A stretch of DNA of 26,089 bases from contig CACAUH010000013.1 in the NCBI GenBank assembly GCA_902535565.1, positions 1 through 26,089 on the forward strand, written 5' to 3'. The stretch is from an uncultured Bacteroidota bacterium (GTDB taxonomy: Bacteria; Bacteroidota; Bacteroidia; Flavobacteriales; UA16). The notes under the pieces were generated by a model. That model was not told the origin of the DNA. It ran no database searches and saw nothing but the letters and a program-made list of their open reading frames with translations. The translations under genes and the position numbers were made by a program. Positions 1-7,638 of the stretch are shown one piece after another (position 1 is the first letter of the stretch; each line of letters begins with the position of its first letter).

Positions 1-149
1 GAGGCAGTTCCGTCTTTGGACCCGTCGTCGATGATAATCAGCTCGAAATCTCGAAAGCTTTGGGACAGAATCGAGTCCACTGCCTCGCGGATGAAGCGTT
101 CGGCATTGTATGCCGGCATGAGGACACTGACTGTTGGAGCTTGGCTCAT
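1..149 (-). CDS. Glycosyltransferase family 2, N-terminal part (runs off left edge)
   Basis: The first 49 codons of a GT2 (GT-A fold) glycosyltransferase are present; the rest lies outside the window. The N-terminus has the classic pattern: a short beta strand (VSVLMPAYN), an amphipathic helix (RFIREAVDSILSQS) and a second strand ending in the nucleotide-binding acidic motif IIIDDGSKDGT. These enzymes move a sugar from a nucleotide sugar to a lipid-linked or growing glycan on the cytoplasmic side of the membrane. The start is the ATG at 149, only 9 bases after the stop of the epimerase stump upstream, so the two were probably co-transcribed. Acceptor and donor sugar cannot be inferred. Confidence 0.85.
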   Translation of the reverse strand, partial: MSQAPTVSVLMPAYNAERFIREAVDSILSQSFRDFELIIIDDGSKDGTA

Positions 150-158
150 GGTGATTTC

Positions 159-296
159 TTAGGGAGTCTGAAAACGCGAGGGAGGCTGAGGTTGTGTTGA
201 CAATATCCCGATGGTTGTGTGGTCCAGGCGGTCAAGGGTGCGAATGGTTTTGGCGCCGATGAAGCCTGCTGCACCGGTAACAAGAAACGTGGACAT
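159..296 (-). pseudogene. Truncated NAD-dependent epimerase/dehydratase (45-aa remnant)
   Basis: A 45-codon reading frame starts at the ATG at 296 and ends with TAA at 161-159. Residues 1-15 (MSTFLVTGAAGFIGA) are an unmistakable first strand and glycine-rich NAD(P)-binding turn (TGxxGxxG) of the extended short-chain dehydrogenase family, which includes GalE and WcaG-type sugar epimerases. Intact members are about 300-350 residues. Here the similarity fades after about residue 20, the tail is proline/glutamine rich, and the frame stops 9 bases before the GT2 start. There is no room for the rest of the enzyme, so a large internal deletion is the simplest reading. The short peptide could not be an active dehydrogenase. 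It is possible, though not likely, that it is a real short peptide. Confidence 0.7.
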
Positions 297-391
297 GTCG
301 GTAATGAATCAAGCAAACAAAACGGGTTTCGCTTCTATAAGGTGTCGACCATAAAATTACGGCGATATATTCGGGTACAGTACAGAAGTTC

Positions 392-2602
392 ATGAGCGCA
401 ACCACGCCGGACATAGAGAAGCGCGATCTCGCTCGGGAATACCGGAGGTTGCTGCGGGGTGCTGAACACAGCAAATCGGCCAAAGACCGGAAGAGAATCC
501 GGAAGGCGTGGGAGCTCGCTGTAGAGGCACACAAAGACATGCGTCGCCGCAGTGGGGAAGCTTACATTTTTCACCCTGTAGCAGTGGCCAGGATCTGCTC
601 TGAGGAAATGGGCCTGGACACCACCAGCATCGTATGCGCCTTGCTGCATGATACGGTCGAGGACACATGGGTGACGTTGGACGACGTCGAAAGGATGTTT
701 GGCAAGCGGGAGCGGGTCATTATTGATGGTCTCACCAAGATTTCTGGGATTTTCGACGCGGCTCAAAGCGCACAAGCGGAGAACTTCCGGAAGATGCTGC
801 TGTCGCTCAGCGATGACATTCGGGTGATCCTAATCAAGATTGCGGACCGCCTTCACAACATGAGGACCTTGGGTTCCATGAAGCGGGAAAAGCAATTGAA
901 AATTGCTGGCGAAACGGATTTCATGTACGCTCCTTTGGCGCATCGCCTAGGACTCTATGCTGTGAAGAGTGAGCTGGAGGATTTGAGTCTGCGATACAGG
1001 CAGCCGGAGCAGTATGCGGAAATTGAGCAGAAACTCCGTAAGACCAAGGCGGTGAGGACGCGGTTCATCAACTCCTTCACCTCCCCCATCAAGGAGGCAC
1101 TCGAAAAGGAGGGGCTCAAGTTCTCTGTGAAAGGTCGACCCAAATCCATTGCGAGCATCTGGAACAAGATGCAGAAGCAGCGGGTCGCCTTCGAGGACAT
1201 CTATGACATCTTCGCCATTCGCATCATCCTGGATACGGCGCCAGAACAGGAAAAGAGCGACGCCTGGCGCACTTACAGTGTGGTCACGGATTTCTATCCG
1301 CCAAATCCGGACCGTTTGAGGGACTGGATTTCAATCCCGAAGGCCAATGGGTATGAGAGTTTGCATACGACTGTCATGTCTCCGACCGGAAAGTGGGTGG
1401 AGGTGCAGATTCGTTCAGAGCGGATGGATGAGCTGGCTGAGAAGGGCTATGCGGCCCATTGGCGCTACAAGGGGCAGCGTGCGGATAGCCGACTGGACCA
1501 GTGGATTGGTCAGATTCGCGAGGTCATCGAAGGGGGAGAGGACAGTGCGTTGGAGTTTGTGGATGAACTCAAGCTGGATTTGTTCAATGAAGAGGTTTAT
1601 GTCTTCACGCCCAATGGCGATTTAATTGTGTTGGCAAAGGGGGCCACGGCATTGGACTTCGCTTTCCGTGTGCACACACAGGTTGGACAAAAGTGTATTG
1701 GGGCCAAAGTCAACAAGAAACTGGTTCCAATCGGGCACGTGCTTCAGAGTGGAGACCAAGTGGAAATCCTCACCTCACGTAAGCAGAAGCCAAAAGAGGA
1801 CTGGATCAACATGGTTGCCACGGCATCAGCGAGATCCAAAATCCGAGCGGCTTTGCGCGAGGACCGTCAGAAGTTGGCCGCAGAAGGGAAGTCAGTGCTT
1901 CGTAAAAAGTTCAAGTCTCTGGACATCGATTTCATCCAAGCTAACATCGAGGCGTTGACACAGCGGGTTCGGGTCGACAGTCCTGCCGAGATGTTCGTCC
2001 GCCTAGCAGATGGCCGTTTGGTCCTCGATGAATTCCCACACCATGAGGTCCGCGGTGGACGGTTGCATTTCGTCCGCAAGGCTTCTGAGCCGTCGCCTGC
2101 CCAGGAAGCAGAGCCCCCAGTCTCAAAGTCCCTCAAAAAGGACGAGGCATTGGTTCTCGGCGTAGACAAACAGTCTTTGGACTACACCATGGCTGCATGC
2201 TGTCGCCCCATACCAGGGGATGACGTTTTTGGATTTGTGACGGTGTCAGGCGGCATCAAGATTCACAGGTCCGCTTGCCCCAATGCAACCCAATTGCTGT
2301 CCAAATACGGATATCGTGTTTTGAAAGCGCGGTGGGCGGGCCAAGAGAACCGAAGTGGATCTAGATCGAGTGCCACAATCGCCTTTTCAGGTGTGGACGA
2401 CATCGGCTTGGTGAACCACATCACAGGCATCATTTCGGCTGACATGTCAGTGGACATGAGGAAGGTGAGCTTTGAGACCAACGAAGGTTCATTCGAGGGC
2501 CGCATTGAGGTGGTGGTGAACGATACTGAACACTTGGGTGAATTGCTCGATCGATTGCGGAAAGTTCCCGGCGTCTCGACGGTGGACCGACTCAAGGATT
2601 GA
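392..2602 (+). CDS. rsh: Bifunctional (p)ppGpp synthetase/hydrolase (RelA/SpoT homologue)
   Basis: Makes and degrades the alarmone (p)ppGpp, controlling the stringent response in the cytosol. The 736 residues show the standard long-RSH order. An HD hydrolase domain has H61, H86-D87 in LLHDTVEDT, and ADRLHNMRT at 151-159. The synthetase domain has GRPKS at 248-252, a basic RLRD at 308-311 (RxKD-like, as in bifunctional enzymes) and GYESLHT at 320-326. These are followed by a TGS domain (VYVFTPNG near 402-409), a Cys/His segment (AACCRPIPGDD near 600) and a C-terminal ACT domain from about 660. Intact HD residues argue for real hydrolase activity, so this may be the only RSH. The ATG at 392 puts the known N-terminal helices in place; no Shine-Dalgarno is visible. 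purA follows 87 bases downstream. Confidence 0.96.
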   Translation: MSATTPDIEKRDLAREYRRLLRGAEHSKSAKDRKRIRKAWELAVEAHKDMRRRSGEAYIFHPVAVARICSEEMGLDTTSIVCALLHDTVEDTWVTLDDVERMFGKRERVIIDGLTKISGIFDAAQSAQAENFRKMLLSLSDDIRVILIKIADRLHNMRTLGSMKREKQLKIAGETDFMYAPLAHRLGLYAVKSELEDLSLRYRQPEQYAEIEQKLRKTKAVRTRFINSFTSPIKEALEKEGLKFSVKGRPKSIASIWNKMQKQRVAFEDIYDIFAIRIILDTAPEQEKSDAWRTYSVVTDFYPPNPDRLRDWISIPKANGYESLHTTVMSPTGKWVEVQIRSERMDELAEKGYAAHWRYKGQRADSRLDQWIGQIREVIEGGEDSALEFVDELKLDLFNEEVYVFTPNGDLIVLAKGATALDFAFRVHTQVGQKCIGAKVNKKLVPIGHVLQSGDQVEILTSRKQKPKEDWINMVATASARSKIRAALREDRQKLAAEGKSVLRKKFKSLDIDFIQANIEALTQRVRVDSPAEMFVRLADGRLVLDEFPHHEVRGGRLHFVRKASEPSPAQEAEPPVSKSLKKDEALVLGVDKQSLDYTMAACCRPIPGDDVFGFVTVSGGIKIHRSACPNATQLLSKYGYRVLKARWAGQENRSGSRSSATIAFSGVDDIGLVNHITGIISADMSVDMRKVSFETNEGSFEGRIEVVVNDTEHLGELLDRLRKVPGVSTVDRLKD

Positions 2603-2689
2603 TCGCACACGAACTTCCGTGAAGAACCTGTGGATTTGGCCTGATTTAGATTGGGTTACCGCGTACTTTCGCTACTTGACTCACCAGAC

Positions 2690-3976
2690 ATGAAAGTCGA
2701 CATTTTGTTGGGCCTCCAGTGGGGCGATGAAGGAAAGGGCAAGATTGTGGACGTATTGACCCCTCAATACGACATTATCGCGCGTTTTCAAGGTGGACCA
2801 AATGCAGGCCACACCCTAGAATTCGATGGCCGGAAGCATGTCTTGCACACCATTCCCAGTGGAATCTTTCGAGAGGACAAGGTGAATCTGATCGGCAACG
2901 GGGTGGTGATTGATCCGGTTATTTTCCAAAGGGAGATATCCGAAGTGTCAGAGCACGGTGTGGATGTTCGCGATCGCCTGCTTATTTCCCGAAAAGCCCA
3001 TTTGATTCTGCCGACACACCGCTTGCTCGATGCCGCCAACGAACAAGACAAAGGCAAGAACAAAATTGGGTCTACCCTTCGGGGCATTGGCCCCACATAC
3101 ATGGATAAAACGGGCAGAAATGGCCTTCGGGTGGGGGACATTTTCCTGCCGGATTTCCAAGCGCGCTATGATCGGCTGGTTGCCAAGCACAAAAGGTTAC
3201 TCGGCAATTTTCCCGAATTCAACTACGATTTGTCAGAGCATGAACCGTCTTGGTTTGAGGCCATCGATCAGTTGCGCGCAATGCAAGTCATCGACTCCGA
3301 GCAGTGGATCAACGATCAGCTTGATTCGGGGAAGCGTGTTTTGGCAGAGGGTGCGCAGGGAACCCTTCTCGACATCGACTTCGGCACCTATCCCTATGTC
3401 ACCAGTTCCACAACGACCGCTGCCGGGGCATGCACTGGACTTGGTGTGGCGCCAACGCGCATTGGTGAGGTCATCGGCATCTTCAAAGCCTATTGCACCC
3501 GAGTAGGGTCAGGACCTTTTCCCACTGAATTGCTCGATGAAACAGGTGAGGAGCTGCGCAAAGCTGGGCATGAGTTTGGTGCCACCACCGGTCGTCCGAG
3601 GCGGTGCGGTTGGCTTGATCTGCCAGCTTTGAAGCACGCATGCATGTTAAATGGTGCCACTCAACTCTGCATGATGAAAGCAGATGTGCTCGATGGTTTT
3701 GATGAAATCCAAGTTTGTTTGGAATATGAGGTAGAAGGGGTGCGTTCAGGTCACCTGCCATATTTGTTGGAGGAAGGACTGGTCAAGCCCTTGTTTGAAC
3801 CTCGCCCAGGTTGGCCAGGTTCGGGGCAGTCGTGCGAGGGCGAGGTCTTGCCGGATAGCTTGATTGACTACGCTAAGGAAATCGAAAGGTTTACCACTAC
3901 TCCTATCTGTATTCTGAGTATGGGCCCTGATCGTGCCCAAACTCACAGATTCGGTGTGGAGCCCGTTGAGTCGTGA
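2690..3976 (+). CDS. purA: Adenylosuccinate synthetase
   Basis: Condenses IMP with aspartate, using GTP, to adenylosuccinate, the first committed step of AMP synthesis. The 428-residue product from the ATG at 2690 matches the usual family length. It places the catalytic residues at the E. coli positions: D13 within WGDEGKGK and H41 within GGPNAGHT. Other hallmarks are the GIGPTYMDKTGR loop, EGAQGTLLDIDFGTYP, and the aspartate/GTP loop TTGRPRRCGWLD at about 299-310. An in-frame TTG at 2651 would add 13 residues with no family similarity and was not chosen. The gene follows rsh on the same strand. Its TGA overlaps the GTG start of the ABC transporter, so the two are probably translationally coupled. 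The enzyme family is inhibited by ppGpp in E. coli, which gives the rsh neighbourhood some logic. Confidence 0.97.
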   Translation: MKVDILLGLQWGDEGKGKIVDVLTPQYDIIARFQGGPNAGHTLEFDGRKHVLHTIPSGIFREDKVNLIGNGVVIDPVIFQREISEVSEHGVDVRDRLLISRKAHLILPTHRLLDAANEQDKGKNKIGSTLRGIGPTYMDKTGRNGLRVGDIFLPDFQARYDRLVAKHKRLLGNFPEFNYDLSEHEPSWFEAIDQLRAMQVIDSEQWINDQLDSGKRVLAEGAQGTLLDIDFGTYPYVTSSTTTAAGACTGLGVAPTRIGEVIGIFKAYCTRVGSGPFPTELLDETGEELRKAGHEFGATTGRPRRCGWLDLPALKHACMLNGATQLCMMKADVLDGFDEIQVCLEYEVEGVRSGHLPYLLEEGLVKPLFEPRPGWPGSGQSCEGEVLPDSLIDYAKEIERFTTTPICILSMGPDRAQTHRFGVEPVES

Positions 3977-5733
3977 GCAAAGTGGCAAATAGACCTGACG
4001 CGGTCTGGAATATTTTCAAGCGGGTTTATCGTTTGCTCACGGTTTCCGAGCGTCGGAAAGGGGTGCTCATGTTATTGACCGTGTTTTTGGCGAGCCTGAC
4101 TGAGTTGCTGGGGCTGGCTGCTGTTGTGCCCGTCATTGGTTTAGCCATTCAGCCGGCGGAGACGCTTCAGCGGTATGAGCCTCTCCAAAAAGCCTTTGAA
4201 TGGTCTGAAGGTCTGGGTGTGGATTCGCAAAATCAATTTATCATTTTGCTGGCTGCGGGATTGGTGGGGGTCTTCTTTTTTAAGGCATTGGTGACGTTTG
4301 GGTTGACCTTGTACCAAACGCGTTACTCCTTTGGTGTAGCCCATCGGTTGTCAGGTGAGATGTGGTCCTATCATTTCTCGCAGAGTTTGGAGCGAATGCG
4401 GGGTCAAGAGACAGGTCAAATCTTATCGGAAATCAAGGATTGGCCCGCTGATTTTGCCTATGGGTTTCTTGTCTCTTCACTGCGATTCGTATCTGAGATT
4501 ATCATTATCAGTGCGATTTTTTTGGGTCTTTTATGTTATGCACCAGTGGTTCTTCTGACAGTGGCGACACTGTTGTTGATTGGCATGGTCATTATTCGAA
4601 AATTGACCAATCAAAGGCTTCGTGCTTATGGTAATGTTAGACGGAAATTGGGGCCTCGGAGCATTTCTCTGATTAACAATGCGGTGCGGGGTTTTTTGGA
4701 GGTGATCACATTTCGTGCAGTGCAGGGGGTGCGTAAAGAATACCTTGATTCAACCCGGATCTTGTTTCGAATAGGGAGCAACAGATCTGTATTGAGTGCG
4801 ATTCCCTCGAAAATGTATGAGGTATTGGCCGTGATGGCTGTTAGTGGTGCCATCATTATTAGTCTGATGACAGATACAGGCGGCGGTGAATTCTTCGAGT
4901 TGCTGTCCTTGATGGCAATTAGTGCCTATCGTGTGATGCCCACGATGAGCCGGTTGAACATTATTCGAATGGGTTGGGTGAGTAGCATGTACATCCTTGA
5001 TGCCATGGAGAACGGTGTGGCCGGAGCAGCCAGGGTTGAGAAAATCTCCGGTGAGATGAGCTTGGATGGTCAAGCGCCGGGATTGGAATTAACCAATTTG
5101 ACTTTGGGGTATGAAGGTCTTGATAAACCAGTGGTTGAGGGTTTGAATTACGCGTTTGTTGCGGGCAAGATTCATGCAGTTGTTGGTCCTTCTGGCTCTG
5201 GGAAGAGTACGTTGGTCAGTGCAATGTTGGGGCTTCATCATCCCGATTCAGGAAATATTCGGGCTGTCAAGGGGGATGCTTCATGGGTATTGGGCGAGGA
5301 CGTGGGGGTTCATGGATGGCTAGAAAATATTGGTTACTTGAGCCAGAATCCATTCTTGTTCAAGGGCACAGTCCGGGACAATTTCACGTTCCGAGTGAAG
5401 GGAAGGACCGTGGACGAAACGCTGTTTTTGGATATCGCGAAGCGCTTGGGACTGATTGAGGTTTTGGGAGAAAATCCCCTTGATTTCGAGTTAAACGAAG
5501 GAGGGAGTAACCTCAGCGGTGGCCAGCAGCAGCGTCTCGCATTGCTCCGTGCCCTTCAATTGGATGCGCCCATCTTGATGTTGGATGAGGCGACCAGCGC
5601 GTTGGATCACGCCAGCAGAGACGTTGTGTTTTCTCTGTTGCGCGAACGTGCCGAACGAGGGGGAATGGTCATCATCATCACGCACGACCGCGAACTGGCC
5701 GGTGCTTGCGATGAGGTGCTGACATTGGACTGA
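3973..5733 (+). CDS. ABC transporter, fused membrane and ATPase domains; PglK-like lipid-linked glycan flippase
   Basis: A 586-residue half-transporter. The N-terminal ~330 residues form an exporter-type membrane domain with several hydrophobic helices; the first contains LTELLGLAAVVPVIGLA, resembling the first helix of PglK. The C-terminal nucleotide-binding domain has Walker A GPSGSGKST (about 404-412), signature LSGGQQQR (about 513-520), Walker B ILMLDEATSALD (about 534-545) and the H-loop THD (about 569). By PglK analogy it would flip undecaprenyl-linked oligosaccharides across the inner membrane; multidrug or lipid export (MsbA-like) is the alternative. The start is a GTG sharing bases with the purA stop (GTGA). 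The coding sequence is visibly more AT-rich than rsh or purA, hinting at later acquisition. It ends directly against the convergent MoxR gene with no gap. Confidence 0.88.
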   Translation: MSKVANRPDAVWNIFKRVYRLLTVSERRKGVLMLLTVFLASLTELLGLAAVVPVIGLAIQPAETLQRYEPLQKAFEWSEGLGVDSQNQFIILLAAGLVGVFFFKALVTFGLTLYQTRYSFGVAHRLSGEMWSYHFSQSLERMRGQETGQILSEIKDWPADFAYGFLVSSLRFVSEIIIISAIFLGLLCYAPVVLLTVATLLLIGMVIIRKLTNQRLRAYGNVRRKLGPRSISLINNAVRGFLEVITFRAVQGVRKEYLDSTRILFRIGSNRSVLSAIPSKMYEVLAVMAVSGAIIISLMTDTGGGEFFELLSLMAISAYRVMPTMSRLNIIRMGWVSSMYILDAMENGVAGAARVEKISGEMSLDGQAPGLELTNLTLGYEGLDKPVVEGLNYAFVAGKIHAVVGPSGSGKSTLVSAMLGLHHPDSGNIRAVKGDASWVLGEDVGVHGWLENIGYLSQNPFLFKGTVRDNFTFRVKGRTVDETLFLDIAKRLGLIEVLGENPLDFELNEGGSNLSGGQQQRLALLRALQLDAPILMLDEATSALDHASRDVVFSLLRERAERGGMVIIITHDRELAGACDEVLTLD

Positions 5734-6696
5734 TTAGACCAGGCCCTCAACCAACTTTTCAACGGTGACGCCCTCTGCCTCAGCCTTGTAGTTGCGGACA
5801 ATGCGGTGACGCAGAATGGGCAACGCCACAGCGCGCACGTTTTCGATGTCCGGGCTGTACTTGCCGGCGAAGGCCGCGTGGCACTTGGCCGCCACGATGA
5901 GGTATTGCGAAGCGCGCGGTCCGGCGCCCCAGCTGAGGTATTGGTTGACTTGATCTGGGGCGTGATCGCGTCCTGGCCTCGTCTTCGCCGCCAATTTGAC
6001 CGCGTACTCCACCACGTTGTCGGCCACAGGCATCTTGCGGATGTGCTGTTGGAAGGCTGCGATTTCGTCGCCAGACAAGACTGAATTTACCGATGCCGAA
6101 GTGCCTCCCGTGGTGCGCTTAACGACCTCGAGTTCGTCATCATAGGTGGGATAGTCTACCCACACATTGAACATGAACCTGTCCAATTGCGCTTCAGGGA
6201 GAGGGTAGGTGCCCTCCTGTTCGATGGGGTTCTGTGTCGCGAGAACGAAGAAGGGGTGAGGCAATTCATGCCGCTGACCTGCCGCCGTGACAGACCTCTC
6301 TTGCATCGCTTCGAGCAGGGCAGACTGTGTCTTGGGCGGCGTCCGGTTGATTTCGTCCGCCAAAATGATGTTGGCGAAGAGAGGGCCTTTGTTGAATTGG
6401 AACCGGCGTTGGTCGTCTAGGATCTCGGAGCCGATGATGTCGCTCGGCATCAGGTCTGGGGTGAACTGGATGCGGTTGAAGCTGAGGCCGAGGGCCTGGG
6501 CAATGGTGTTCACCAGCAGGGTTTTGGCCAACCCTGGAACGCCCACCAGCAGGCAGTGCCCGCCACTGAATACAGAGACGAGCACTTGCTCGACCACGTC
6601 TTCCTGTCCCACGATGACCTTGCGGATTTCAGCGGTTAGTTCCGCGTGCTTGCTCCGCAGCGCGTCCAGCGCCTCCTTGTCCGATGCAAATGCCAT
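5734..6696 (-). CDS. MoxR-family AAA+ ATPase
   Basis: A 320-residue AAA+ ATPase of the MoxR/RavA clade, which act as cytosolic chaperones helping metal-cofactor insertion or complex assembly. Visible motifs are Walker A GVPGLAKT at 52-59, Walker B NIILADE at 109-115 followed by INRTPPKTQSALLEAMQE, sensor 1 LATQNPIEQ at 152-160 and the arginine-finger segment QLDRF at 170-174. The C-terminal helical lid follows. The ATG at 6696 gives the usual length. MoxR genes often sit with DUF58 and von Willebrand factor A genes; none follows here because the downstream neighbour is the convergent ABC transporter. It lies 17 bases downstream of the fumarylacetoacetase stop, probably in the same transcript. 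The client is unknown. Confidence 0.93.
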   Translation of the reverse strand: MAFASDKEALDALRSKHAELTAEIRKVIVGQEDVVEQVLVSVFSGGHCLLVGVPGLAKTLLVNTIAQALGLSFNRIQFTPDLMPSDIIGSEILDDQRRFQFNKGPLFANIILADEINRTPPKTQSALLEAMQERSVTAAGQRHELPHPFFVLATQNPIEQEGTYPLPEAQLDRFMFNVWVDYPTYDDELEVVKRTTGGTSASVNSVLSGDEIAAFQQHIRKMPVADNVVEYAVKLAAKTRPGRDHAPDQVNQYLSWGAGPRASQYLIVAAKCHAAFAGKYSPDIENVRAVALPILRHRIVRNYKAEAEGVTVEKLVEGLV

Positions 6697-6713
6697 GGTA
6701 TAAAGTTACAACC

Positions 6714-7610
6714 TCAAGCGCCGAGCCCGGCGACAACTGGATTGCGCACGACGCCGAAGTCCACTTCGCGATGTTCGCCAGCCCAACCGCGCAGTTCGAT
6801 GACGTCGCCGTCTTCGAGAAAGGTGCGTTGGGTGCCGTCTTCGAGGGTCAAGGGTTCCGTTCCATTCCAACTCAGCTCCAAAAGACAGCCCCAGCTCTCC
6901 CGCCCCGGTCCGCTGATGGTGCCGCTGGCGAGGATGTCGCCAGCACGGACATTGCAGCCATTGGATGTGTGGTGCACGAGCTGTTGGCGGATGTCCCAGT
7001 ACAGGTGCTGGTGGTTGGTCCGTGCCAATAAAGTTCGAATCCCAGCGGCGGTTTCATGCCATGCTTCCAGTGTAATGTCGAAGTGGGATGGCCCCACACG
7101 CTGTAGATAGGGCAGTGGCCTCGGATCTTGTGCAGGCCCGCTGATGCGATGCGGTTCCAAGACAGAGAGCGGCACAACGGCGTCCCCCACCGTGGTCGCG
7201 AAGTTCTTCCCCAGAAAGGGGCCGAGTGGCACGTATTCCCATGCTTGGATGTCACGCGCAGACCAATCGTTGACGAGAACCAGGCCCTCGATGTAGCTGT
7301 CTGCCTCCTTCATTTTGATGGGGCGGCCTCTTTCTGAGTCGCGCGATATGACAAGGCCAACCTCCAGTTCGAAATCCAGCTTGCGCGTTGGGCCAAAGGA
7401 GATGTTTCCATCTGGCTCTTTACGTTGTCCAGAGGGACGATACACGGGCTCTCCCGATGTGATTAGGCTGCTCGACCGGCCGTGGTACCCGACGGGCAGG
7501 TGCTTCCAATTGGGCAGCAAGGCATTCTCTTTATCGCGGAACATCTTTCCCACGTTCCGGGCGTGGTGTTCCGAAGAATAGAAGTCAGTGAACTCTCCCC
7601 ACTTGCGCAT
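6714..7610 (-). CDS. Fumarylacetoacetase, catalytic domain only (N-terminal domain missing)
   Basis: Fumarylacetoacetase splits fumarylacetoacetate into fumarate and acetoacetate in the last step of tyrosine breakdown. From the ATG at 7610 the product is 298 residues; full enzymes are about 420. The whole catalytic domain is present with its key residues: metal ligand D9 in TDFYSS (human D126), H16 (catalytic H133), E81 and E83 in FELEV (E199/E201), D115 in NDWSARD (D233), and the later GTISGPG. The N-terminal SH3-like domain of about 115 residues is absent. The open frame continues upstream to 7862, but there it only reads the conserved PPIase gene out of frame. Recognisable similarity begins near 7640, so the chosen ATG is provisional and a non-ATG start is possible. 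It may be a dying gene or a working single-domain FAH-family hydrolase. No other tyrosine-degradation gene is in the window. Confidence 0.8.
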   Translation of the reverse strand: MRKWGEFTDFYSSEHHARNVGKMFRDKENALLPNWKHLPVGYHGRSSSLITSGEPVYRPSGQRKEPDGNISFGPTRKLDFELEVGLVISRDSERGRPIKMKEADSYIEGLVLVNDWSARDIQAWEYVPLGPFLGKNFATTVGDAVVPLSVLEPHRISGPAQDPRPLPYLQRVGPSHFDITLEAWHETAAGIRTLLARTNHQHLYWDIRQQLVHHTSNGCNVRAGDILASGTISGPGRESWGCLLELSWNGTEPLTLEDGTQRTFLEDGDVIELRGWAGEHREVDFGVVRNPVVAGLGA

Positions 7611-7638
7611 GCTCCCAATTTCGGCCGGAACGCGGAAA

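Noticed and set aside
366..373. TATATTCG as an rsh promoter -7 box
   Set aside because: One mismatch to TAnnTTTG and no TTG at the required distance; not distinguishable from chance.
2664..2671. TACTTTCG as a purA promoter -7 box
   Set aside because: One mismatch, and the nearest TTG (2636-2638) is 25 bases away, outside the usual spacing.
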